Source of the DNA: CAVUAF01 sp963739375
Lineage (GTDB): Bacteria > Acidobacteriota > Terriglobia > Terriglobales > Acidobacteriaceae
NCBI GenBank assembly: GCA_963739375.1
Contig: CAVUAF010000001.1
Span: 1-6,879 of the forward strand
Reading direction: 5' to 3'
Length of the DNA: 6,879 nucleotides
Below are positions 1 through 5,734 of this stretch, in pieces. A program made the translations under genes and the position numbers. The stretch's first letter is position 1; each line of letters opens with the position of its first letter. The notes beneath the pieces are model-generated. The model was not told where the DNA came from, did not search any database, and worked only from the letters and a program-made list of their open reading frames with translations.

Positions 1-621
1 TTGTGTACCGTTACTTCGTTCAGTTCAGGTCCTTTGTCATCCAGATCCTGTGGCCGTGTCATGGTTCCGCTTCTGTTCGCGCAGACAGCTCCTGATGCCC
101 ACTGGCGGAAACTCGCAACCACCCCGGCGTTGCCTTCCCGGCAGGGCACACTCCCGGTGTGTCCAACCCCGATCCCACACCACTGCGGCACTCATCCGTA
201 CGATGAGTTTCTCCCCGGACCCACTGCGTTTTGGCCTCCGGCCAGTCTGGCCCGCCGATGCATCGTCGGACGCACGGCCAAAATCCCTGCCACGCCTTTG
301 CCACCACCCCAATGCCACACCCCACCGCCAAGCAAAACCCATTAAAGACCAGCCCTCCTCCCGCGGTTTAGTTCACTGCGCGGTTTCATCACTTTCGCGG
401 CGGCCGGCCGTCCCTGCCCACTGGCTTTCCGGCGCCGCGAAACTGATAAGACCTTTTTCAGTCACAAGTGTTCGGGGGATTTTGGCCACTGCCAACCTTT
501 GCCGCCACTACAACTTAGCCGCCCGCACCCTCGCCAGACCGCGGTTGCGCGCGCGGGTCTGCGGGCTAAACTGAAGTCGGCGGGAGGGGTTCCGCGCCCT
601 TCTCTTCTTCCGGAGGTATCG
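1..621. other. Unassigned leader region without a supportable gene
   Basis: Several open frames cross this stretch on both strands, but none shows the strong G/C preference at codon third positions seen in the neighbouring genes. None gives a recognisable domain, signal peptide or motif. The compositions are Pro/Arg/His/Ser-rich, as expected from reading GC-rich non-coding DNA. The stretch contains a short 10-bp palindrome (CGATGCATCG, 256-265) and a weak imperfect hairpin (CAGACC at 535-540 with GGTCTG at 556-561). I see no tRNA or rRNA. The last part must contain the promoter and 5' leader of the gene starting at 622. The first few hundred bases could be a decayed gene or the edge of an upstream unit. 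Confidence 0.55.
612..616 (+). promoter_or_regulatory. Ribosome binding site GGAGG fixing the start at 622
   Basis: GGAGG lies 5 nt before the ATG at 622. It decides the start against the longer in-frame reading that begins upstream near 499. The shorter start is also followed at once by a good signal peptide. Confidence 0.75.
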
Positions 622-1896
622 ATGATTTCCCGTTTGCTTTTCGCGGCAGTGTGGCTGGCTTCGTCCGCGCTCGCCGCTCCGCCGCTCACCACCATTCAGG
701 ACGTGCTCTACAAAGCCGACGGCACGCGCTTTAACGGCACCATAACGATCAGTTGGACGAGTTTCGAAGCGATGGACCATTCTGCGATCGCCACGCAGAG
801 CACAACCGTGAAAGTGGTGGACGGCAACCTGCGCGTGCAGCTCGTCCCCACCACCACCAGCACCCCGGCCGGCTATTACACGGTCAGGTTTACAACAGTG
901 ACGGGACGCGTCCAGTTCGAAGAGACCTGGTCCGTGCCGTCCAGCGCGCAACCAGTGCGGGTGCGCGACGTTCGCATCGCGGTGCCCAGTGGTGTGACCG
1001 CCGCGCCCGACACCGGCGGCGGCCCCGTGCAGGAAGCCGACGTCGTGGGGCTGATCGCCGACCTGGGCGCGCGGCCGCTCAAAGGCCCGGGCTTCGCGGC
1101 CGGCCGCGTGGCCGTGGTCAGCCCGTTGGGCGCGCTGGAAACCGTCACCGGCAGCCCCACCGATTGCGTGCGCGTGGATGGCTCCTCGGGACCGTGCGGC
1201 GGCGCGCAGCCTTCCTTCGTGGATGGCGATTCCCCTGCCGGCATCGTGGACGGCTCGAACACTTCGTTCACGCTGTCGGCCACGCCCGACCCCGCCTCCA
1301 GCCTGGCGGTCTACCGCAACGGCGTGCTCCAGAAAATCAGCCAGGACTACACGCTCGACAGCAGCACGATTCACTTTGTGGCCGCCGCGGCGCCGCAACC
1401 CGGCGATACGCTGCTGGCCTCGTACCGCCTCATTGGAACAGATTCCGGCGCGCCGCAATTGTATCCCGCTCCGCAGGTGCTATGCAGCGGGACCGGCGCG
1501 GCCACCAACACCGCCAGCTTCAGCAGCATCGGGGCCTGCGCCGTACCAGCGGGCGTCCTGGCGCCGGGCGACCGCGTGGAAATCCGTTTCGACCTCGAAC
1601 ACCAGGGCACGGCCACGGGCTTCACCTTCGAGGTTCGTTGGGGCAGCACCGCGATTGTGCATCGCGACGCCGCCGCTTCCGACGTGCTCGCCACCGGGCG
1701 GGCCGATGCCGCCATTCTCGCGAGCGGCGCGCAGTTGAGCTTTCAGTCGTGGGGAACGGCGCTCCCCTTCACCGCCGGCGTGGCCAGCTCCACCGACGCC
1801 TGGGCCAGCGGCCTGACCATCGATTTCCAAGGAAAACTGGCGCAAACCGGCGAGACCCTCACCTTGCGCAACTATACCGTGGTGCGGTTCCCGTGA
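622..1896 (+). CDS. Secreted beta-rich protein of unknown function, with a phage-tail-like repeat module
   Basis: The protein is 424 aa. Residues 1-18 form a signal peptide (MISRLLFAAVWLASSALA, cleavage likely at ALA|AP), so it should be exported. Residues about 22-120 form a beta-rich module (TTIQDVLYKADGTRFNGTITISW ... VRVRDVRIA) of a type I associate with secreted proteins of Acidobacteriota. Residues about 165-195 link to a short 'CVRVDGSSGPCGG' segment with two cysteines. Residues about 199-270 (FVDGDSPAGIVDGSNTSFTLS ... VYRNGVLQKISQDYTL ... GDTLLASYRL) match the pattern of a small beta module common in phage tail and fibre proteins. Residues 285-424 form a further beta-rich C-terminal domain ending NYTVVRFP. 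There is no catalytic signature, no C-terminal membrane anchor and no sorting motif. A surface or extracellular structural or adhesive role is inference only. The start is set by GGAGG at 612-616. It converges with the minus-strand gene at 2147. Confidence 0.85.
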   Translation: MISRLLFAAVWLASSALAAPPLTTIQDVLYKADGTRFNGTITISWTSFEAMDHSAIATQSTTVKVVDGNLRVQLVPTTTSTPAGYYTVRFTTVTGRVQFEETWSVPSSAQPVRVRDVRIAVPSGVTAAPDTGGGPVQEADVVGLIADLGARPLKGPGFAAGRVAVVSPLGALETVTGSPTDCVRVDGSSGPCGGAQPSFVDGDSPAGIVDGSNTSFTLSATPDPASSLAVYRNGVLQKISQDYTLDSSTIHFVAAAAPQPGDTLLASYRLIGTDSGAPQLYPAPQVLCSGTGAATNTASFSSIGACAVPAGVLAPGDRVEIRFDLEHQGTATGFTFEVRWGSTAIVHRDAAASDVLATGRADAAILASGAQLSFQSWGTALPFTAGVASSTDAWASGLTIDFQGKLAQTGETLTLRNYTVVRFP

Positions 1897-1934
1897 CCTG
1901 CCACCCTCACCAGTACCCCGACCGCGTGATTTCT

Positions 1935-1950
1935 TCCCCGGCCGCGGGGA
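1935..1950 (+). terminator. GC-rich hairpin downstream of the secreted-protein gene (possible terminator)
   Basis: TCCCCG (1935-1940) pairs with CGGGGA (1945-1950) around a GCCG tetraloop, 38 nt after the stop at 1896. No T-run follows on either strand, so it is not a classical intrinsic terminator. It abuts the first 20-bp repeat unit exactly. Confidence 0.3.
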
Positions 1951-2036
1951 GCATGCGGCGCGAGGGCGAGGCATGCGGCGCGAGGGCGAGGCATGCGGTG
2001 CGAGGGCGAGGCATGCGGCGCGAGGGCGAGGCATGC
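1951..2036. repeat. Four 20-bp tandem repeats plus a 6-bp partial unit
   Basis: The unit GCATGCGGCGCGAGGGCGAG occurs head to tail at 1951, 1971, 1991 and 2011. Units 1, 2 and 4 are identical; unit 3 has one C-to-T change at position 9. A fifth GCATGC begins at 2031. A period of 20 bp is not a multiple of three and the repeats lie between two gene ends, so they are not a coding repeat. There are no spacers, which rules out a CRISPR array. Confidence 0.97.
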
Positions 2037-2110
2037 CTGGCCCTTACATGGTCGCGGTGTTGGGGGCCGGGCATGCCCGGCCCCTACAAGGGCGCGGCGT
2101 AGGGGCCGGG
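2031..2110. repeat. Two diverged 40-bp tandem units
   Basis: The 40 bases at 2031-2070 and 2071-2110 align with 32 of 40 identical positions. Both start GCATGCC and end in a GGGGCCGG-like tract, and the last two mismatches are explained by a one-base shift. A 13-bp fragment of the unit start (GCATGCCCGGCCC) reappears at 2128-2140. The block follows the 20-bp array directly, so the GCATGC start is shared by both repeat families. Confidence 0.85.
2061..2086. repeat. 22-bp perfect palindrome centred on GCATGC, REP-like
   Basis: The half-site GGGGCCGGGCA (2063-2073) is followed directly by its exact reverse complement (2074-2084). In RNA the stem extends by one G-U and one T-A pair to 2061 and 2086. 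The flanks read TGGGGGCC...GGCCCCTA, the shape of GC-rich intergenic palindromes found in many GC-rich bacteria. Sitting between two convergent genes, it could act as a two-way transcription stop or mRNA 3'-end stabiliser, but there is no T-run. Confidence 0.8.
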
Positions 2111-2140
2111 CACGTCGCGTGCGTACCGCATGCCCGGCCC
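2103..2140. repeat. Inverted repeat, second copy of the same palindrome arms
   Basis: GGGCCGGGCA (2103-2112) pairs with TGCCCGGCCC (2131-2140) across an 18-nt loop. The arms are those of the palindrome at 2063-2084, so this looks like a palindrome split by inserted sequence. On the minus strand it begins 7 nt beyond the stop codon of the gene ending at 2147, a suitable place for an RNA 3'-end hairpin. Confidence 0.7.
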
Positions 2141-2146
2141 GAGGCG

Positions 2147-3061
2147 CTAGCGCCAGCGGCGCCAGCCCCCGCGGCCGATGACGATTCCCACGCCGGCGCC
2201 ATAGTACGGGCCGTAGTAAGGATAGGGAGAGTACATCGGACCCCAGTACGGCGGTGACGCGCAGCCGTAGCCGCCACAGGCAGGCTGCCGTGGGCGGATT
2301 CGCGTCTCGACCGGCCGGTCGTAGTCGTTCGGATCCACGTAGCGGAAGGCTTGCGGCGCGCGCGTGGTGCTGACCGTGACCGGCGACTCAATGCGGAACG
2401 TCAGGACCGATTCCGGATAGATCACGGTCGGGTGGCCGCGCGTCAGCAATACGCCGATGACTCCCACGGCGGCGCCGGCTCCGGCGCCGATGGCGGCGCC
2501 ACGGCCCCAGTCGGCGGCAGCGCCCACGGCGGCGCCCAGGGCGGTGGTGTTCGCAACGGCGCCCACGTCGCGGCCCACCGAAGTCCGGCCGTCGCGGGCG
2601 AGCAACTGCGACTGGATCGTCGCCTGCGTGCCATCCACCAGCGTCAGGGCGGTCAGCTCGAGCCCCAGTCGGGAAACACCCTCGACGCGGCCCGCTTTGC
2701 GCGCCTCCGCTACGCGGCCGAGAATCGTCTGGCCGCGTTGCGCCACCACCACACCGTCTACCACGATGGGCTGCATCAGCGTCGCGGAAAACACGTCACC
2801 TTCCTGGTTGCGATCCGAAGACAGTTTCTCGTCAACCCGCACCGTCACAAACGTGCCGGCCTTGATGGTGAGTTGCGGAGGGAGTCCGTAAGGCGGCGGG
2901 TCGGTCCGCGGTTCAGTGCGTTCGACCGGTTGGGTCGGATCTTGCGATTGGTCGAAACGCCGCCATCCGCCGGAAGACGGCGGGTCTTGAGCGAACAACA
3001 TTCCGGATGCGGCCAGAAGAATCAAACTCGTTGAGCAAATGCGTGCCATGCCAGGTATCAT
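2147..3061 (-). CDS. Exported glycine-zipper protein of unknown function
   Basis: The protein is 304 aa from ATG 3061; ATG 3049, four residues later, is equally possible and neither has a clear Shine-Dalgarno. A signal peptide covers residues 1-24 (hydrophobic SLILLAASGMLFA, cleavage LFA|QD). A Pro/Asp-rich linker (26-62) follows. A beta domain spans about 64-155: LTIKAGTFVTVRVDEKLSS, then GDVFSATLMQPIVVDGVVVAQRGQTILGRV. This resembles the periplasmic beta domain of VirB10/TrbI-like proteins, but no secretion-system genes are nearby. A glycine zipper (about 174-209, ALGAAVGAAADWGRGAAIGAGAGAAVGVIGVLL) could insert into or pack against a membrane. A short beta segment (213-227) and a Tyr/Pro/Gly-rich tail ending GGWRRWR follow. 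An envelope-associated role is inference. The stop codon lies inside a 12-bp palindrome (GGCGCTAGCGCC, 2143-2154). It lies 101 bp downstream of the permease gene. Confidence 0.88.
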   Translation of the reverse strand: MIPGMARICSTSLILLAASGMLFAQDPPSSGGWRRFDQSQDPTQPVERTEPRTDPPPYGLPPQLTIKAGTFVTVRVDEKLSSDRNQEGDVFSATLMQPIVVDGVVVAQRGQTILGRVAEARKAGRVEGVSRLGLELTALTLVDGTQATIQSQLLARDGRTSVGRDVGAVANTTALGAAVGAAADWGRGAAIGAGAGAAVGVIGVLLTRGHPTVIYPESVLTFRIESPVTVSTTRAPQAFRYVDPNDYDRPVETRIRPRQPACGGYGCASPPYWGPMYSPYPYYGPYYGAGVGIVIGRGGWRRWR

Positions 3062-3128
3062 GCATCTGTTTTGCCAATCGCAACCTGTTGACAATACAGA
3101 GTTTGGAAAGAACGCCTCCTGGCCGGAT

Positions 3129-3146
3129 TCCACCGCGGCTGGTGGA
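3129..3146 (-). terminator. Small hairpin after the permease gene (weak terminator candidate)
   Basis: TCCACC (3129-3134) and GGTGGA (3141-3146) form a 6-bp stem with a 6-nt loop, 16 nt beyond the permease stop on the minus strand. There is no T-run, so termination here is uncertain. The remaining bases up to 3061 hold an AGGAGG (minus strand, at 3115-3120) with no suitable start codon at normal distance, and must include any promoter of the glycine-zipper gene. Confidence 0.2.
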
Positions 3147-3162
3147 TTTCGGCCACTCCACG

Positions 3163-4887
3163 TTACAGGTCCAGCGTCTCAATCACACGCAGAGGGACAT
3201 TCTCGAACGTCAGGCCCTCGTCGAGTTCGCCGGCCTCCCTGGCCGCCTTGAGGCGCTGCACATTCCACCGCCACGCCGCCACCATGGCCGCGGGGACCAC
3301 CAGGAAGCGCGCCGGCCGGACCAGCATCCAGCGCTCCGCGGCGGCGCCGAAGCGCGTGAAGAGTTCAAATCCGAGGAGCTGAATCAGGCACAGCGCCGGC
3401 AGGCTGTCGCGGAATCCGGGAATGGGGCAGGTGAGCGGAATCTTGCGATACCCAGCGAGCAGCAATTCGGTGAGGCTCACGGAGAGCGCCAGCACATAGA
3501 GCGTGTGCAGCGCCGCGATGGGAAAGCCGGACCGCCACCACGTGAGCGCCAGGGCCGGCAACAGCACGAGGGGCACCAGAAAGCTGAGGATCACGCGCCG
3601 GGCCGCGGGCAAGGTCTCGTTCCGGCGGGGATCGAGGGTCGCGCGGAAAATCCAGTTGGCGCGCACGCCGGCGGGGAGTTCGAAGGCCAGGCGCATGCCC
3701 AGGATCAGCAGGTAAGCCGCAATGAGAGAACCTCGCGCGGGTTCCAGTGAGGCCAGAAGCCACCCCAGGCCGATGGAGACGGCGATGCATAAACGATGGG
3801 CCTCGTTGCGCAACAGGGCGCGAACCACGAACCGGTGGCACGCACGCTCGAAACCGGCGGCGCGCGAAGAGAACAGATCCAGAAACCACAGGAGCGGAGC
3901 GAACAGGCGTTGATCCGAAGGGCGGCCTCCGGCTTCCAGCACGCCGGCAAACCTCTTTCGATAGCTGAGCGCGTAAGAGACCACCATCATGAGGAAAGCG
4001 GCGGCGGCGCCCACCAGGCCGTTTTGCGCGAGCCTGGCAAGCGTGGGTCCGGCGCGGTGCTGCAGGCTCTGATACAGGCCGAGATACCAAAGCGAGGGTA
4101 GGAAGCGAACCACGGAGTCCGGCGCGGCTTCGAGGCGGCGAAGGAAGACCGGGCCCCCGTTGCCGGTGAGCAGCAGCATGATGAATGCGATCAGGACCAC
4201 GCCGCGCACCCAGGGAGAGCAGGCGCGAAAGGTCTCGCGCGGCAGGGCCGCGGAGAGCATGCCCAGGAGCGCGAAGATGGCGCAGAACGTGAAAAAACTG
4301 GCAAGCATTACGCACACCAGATGCACCGCCGTGAACTGCACGAAAGCCGCAAACGTGGTCTCGCCGGAAGCCGTGACGAAGAACGGGAAGAAGAACGAGG
4401 GCACGGCATTGACGTCAACCGCGACTACCAGCACGGCAATGGCAATGGCGGCGGCGTTTGCCAGAAAAACAGTCCGAGACCGGATGGGCAGCGGCGCGAG
4501 GTTGAGGTAGTCCTGGGAGTCCGGCAGAATCTTGTCCCACTTGAGAACGGTGATGATGCCGGTCACGGCCACGGCGACCGAGATGAAGAGGTACTTGTCG
4601 GGAAGCGAGACCTGGTAGATGTCGTTTCGGAGATGGCCGCGATACCAGTTCAGGAAGGTGGAGTACCTGTCGATCATCAAGAAAGAGGTGAGTGCGCCAG
4701 GCGCCGCCAGCAGGCCCAGGAGGCTGCCCAGCCCGAGATCGAATTCCGTGGAAGCGGAATCCTGGCCGCCGCGGACCAGGCGGGCGAGGAAATGGCCCAC
4801 CAGCCGGCCGAACGGCCGTCGCGCGAAACGCCTAATAGGCCGGCGCACGAACCGCGGCAACAATATCCTGCGCAATGCCCTCGGCAT
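3163..4887 (-). CDS. Multi-spanning membrane protein, ABC exporter permease subunit
   Basis: The protein is 574 aa with about 12 hydrophobic segments spread along its length, for example LGSLLGLLAAPGALTSFLMI, YLFISVAVAVTGIITVL, TVFLANAAAIAIAVLVVAVDV, a long pair around VQFTAVHLVCVMLASFFTFCAIFALLGML, GVVLIAFIMLLLTG and FLMMVVSYALSY. Several more lie in the C-terminal half. It ends in a soluble tail (GLTFENVPLRVIETLDL). The first 39 residues carry 13 arginines. It has no ATP-binding motif. It follows the ABC ATPase gene with a 56-bp overlap, so it should be the membrane subunit of that transporter; the substrate is unknown. The ATG at 4887 has GGAG 7 nt upstream. A GTG at 4800 (545 aa, no overlap) is the alternative start but lacks a Shine-Dalgarno. 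I recall similar long permeases in Acidobacteriota, but no standard family name can be assigned safely. Confidence 0.85.
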   Translation of the reverse strand: MPRALRRILLPRFVRRPIRRFARRPFGRLVGHFLARLVRGGQDSASTEFDLGLGSLLGLLAAPGALTSFLMIDRYSTFLNWYRGHLRNDIYQVSLPDKYLFISVAVAVTGIITVLKWDKILPDSQDYLNLAPLPIRSRTVFLANAAAIAIAVLVVAVDVNAVPSFFFPFFVTASGETTFAAFVQFTAVHLVCVMLASFFTFCAIFALLGMLSAALPRETFRACSPWVRGVVLIAFIMLLLTGNGGPVFLRRLEAAPDSVVRFLPSLWYLGLYQSLQHRAGPTLARLAQNGLVGAAAAFLMMVVSYALSYRKRFAGVLEAGGRPSDQRLFAPLLWFLDLFSSRAAGFERACHRFVVRALLRNEAHRLCIAVSIGLGWLLASLEPARGSLIAAYLLILGMRLAFELPAGVRANWIFRATLDPRRNETLPAARRVILSFLVPLVLLPALALTWWRSGFPIAALHTLYVLALSVSLTELLLAGYRKIPLTCPIPGFRDSLPALCLIQLLGFELFTRFGAAAERWMLVRPARFLVVPAAMVAAWRWNVQRLKAAREAGELDEGLTFENVPLRVIETLDL

Positions 4888-5638
4888 CCACCTGCTCCGT
4901 TAACCGCATGAATCCGGCTTCCAAACCCAGCCCGGCGAAACCAGCGTGCATTTCTTCCATGGTGCCCAACGCCACCACCGATCCCTGCTTCAAAACCAGC
5001 AGGTGCGAGCAGAGTTTTTCCGCCTGCTCCAGGACCGGAGATGAAAACAGGACGGCCTTGCCTTCCGCGGCCAGCCGCGCGATGACGCGACGCATTACCA
5101 GCGCGCTGGTGACGTCCAGGCTCGCAAACGGTTCGTCCAGCACCAGCAGCTCGGGGTCGTGCATCAGCGCGGAGATCAGCACGATGCGCTGGCGCATGCC
5201 CTTGGAATACGAGCCGATGGGGGTGTCACGGTTCGAGTAGAGCGTGAAACCCTCGAGCAGGGCGGAGGCCGTTTCGCGGAAGCGGCGGCGGTCCAGCCCG
5301 CGCAGTGTGGCCACCAGTTCGAGGTACTCCCAGCCGGTGAGGAAGCCGTAGAGATCCGGCTGCTCGGGGACGTAGCCGACCCTGCGCTTGAAGCCGCTCC
5401 GCTCGCCTGCGATGCGCTCGCCCTGGAACAGGACCTCGCCGCGCGAGGGATCGAGCAGGCCCGTTACCATTTTCACAATCGTGCTCTTGCCCGCGCCGTT
5501 GGGACCGAGCACCCCCAGGATCTCGCCGGGACGAATCGCGAAGCTGATTTCGCGCACGGCGGTGAAGGCGCTGTAGCGCTTGGTGAGCCCGCGCGCTTCG
5601 AGGACATTGCCGGACTGTCCGTTCCCGTCCTGGTTCAT
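4832..5638 (-). CDS. ABC transporter ATP-binding protein with atypical H-loop
   Basis: The protein is 268 aa and should power transport by the neighbouring permease from the cytoplasmic face. Motifs in order: A-loop Tyr22 (LTKRYSAFTAV), Walker A GPNGAGKST (45-53), Q-loop Gln93 (YVPEQPDLY), signature SYSKGMRQR (143-151, the SKGM variant usual in CcmA/NatA-like exporters rather than LSGGQ), Walker B LLVLDEP (164-170, catalytic Glu169) and D-loop SLD (173-175). The usual switch histidine in 'SSH.LE..E' is replaced by proline: FSSPVLEQAEK, Pro201, codon at 5036-5038. The end 'LEAGFMRLTEQ' fits the normal C-terminus of this class, followed by about 20 more residues that overlap the permease. ATG 5638 is preferred. 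A TTG at 5689 would add 17 unlikely residues and abuts the inverted repeat at 5690-5721. No clear Shine-Dalgarno precedes 5638. The gene is divergent from the methylase. Confidence 0.93.
   Translation of the reverse strand: MNQDGNGQSGNVLEARGLTKRYSAFTAVREISFAIRPGEILGVLGPNGAGKSTIVKMVTGLLDPSRGEVLFQGERIAGERSGFKRRVGYVPEQPDLYGFLTGWEYLELVATLRGLDRRRFRETASALLEGFTLYSNRDTPIGSYSKGMRQRIVLISALMHDPELLVLDEPFASLDVTSALVMRRVIARLAAEGKAVLFSSPVLEQAEKLCSHLLVLKQGSVVALGTMEEMHAGFAGLGLEAGFMRLTEQVDAEGIAQDIVAAVRAPAY
4895..4898 (-). promoter_or_regulatory. Shine-Dalgarno GGAG inside the ATPase gene, for the permease
   Basis: GGAG on the minus strand lies 7 nt before the permease ATG at 4887 and inside the ATPase coding sequence. 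Its position supports the long permease start and coupling of translation between the two genes. Confidence 0.5.
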
Positions 5639-5689
5639 GGTGAAGGTAGACGCCGCGCCGCTGCAACAAGTTCCCACGGTTGAGCGCAA

Positions 5690-5721
5690 AACCCGGGGAA
5701 CGTTCCGTCTGTCCCCGGGTT
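5690..5721. promoter_or_regulatory. Inverted repeat in a divergent intergenic region (possible operator)
   Basis: AACCCGGGGA (5690-5699) and TCCCCGGGTT (5712-5721) are perfect 10-bp arms around a 12-nt spacer. A second perfect palindrome, GGAACGTTCC (5697-5706), overlaps the left arm and spacer. The site lies between the ATPase start (5638, minus) and the methylase start (5735, plus), where a shared operator would be expected. A transcription terminator is less likely: only four T residues follow on the minus strand and none on the plus strand. Confidence 0.5.
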
Positions 5722-5726
5722 AGAAT
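5721..5726 (+). promoter_or_regulatory. Candidate -10 element TAGAAT for the methylase gene
   Basis: TAGAAT differs from TATAAT at one base and overlaps the right end of the inverted repeat. A transcript starting about 7 nt downstream would begin near 5733, almost at the GTG at 5735, suggesting a leaderless or nearly leaderless message. This fits the lack of a Shine-Dalgarno there. No good -35 element is visible, so the call is weak. Confidence 0.25.
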
Positions 5727-5734
5727 TAAAAGCT

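Noticed and set aside
256..265. Palindrome CGATGCATCG
   Set aside because: Short, isolated and not placed near a gene start; likely chance.
545..572. Promoter for the gene at 622: TTGCGC, 16-bp gap, TAAACT
   Set aside because: Only 3/6 and 4/6 consensus matches in GC-rich sequence; chance level.
50..574. Plus-strand open frame in the first 600 bases, and overlapping frames at 1-345 (+) and 37-342 (-)
   Set aside because: There is no codon third-position bias, no recognisable motif and no ribosome binding site, and composition is typical of translated GC-rich non-coding DNA.
508..1458. Long minus-strand open frame opposite the secreted-protein gene
   Set aside because: It has a His/Arg/Gly-rich composition with no domain. 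It is the antisense shadow of a well-supported gene with ribosome binding site and signal peptide.
1951..2036. CRISPR array
   Set aside because: The 20-bp units are directly adjacent with no spacers.
753..2102. Long plus-strand frame running through the secreted-protein gene into the repeats
   Set aside because: It is Arg-rich shadow sequence, with no ribosome binding site. Its end is only translated tandem repeat, whose 20-bp period is not a coding period.
3365..4315. Long minus-strand frame inside the permease gene
   Set aside because: It is an Arg/Pro/His-rich shadow, whereas the permease frame gives clear membrane segments and a sensible end.
5159..5683. Plus-strand open frame opposite the ABC ATPase
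   Set aside because: It is antisense to intact Walker A, Q-loop, signature and Walker B motifs and has no motif of its own.
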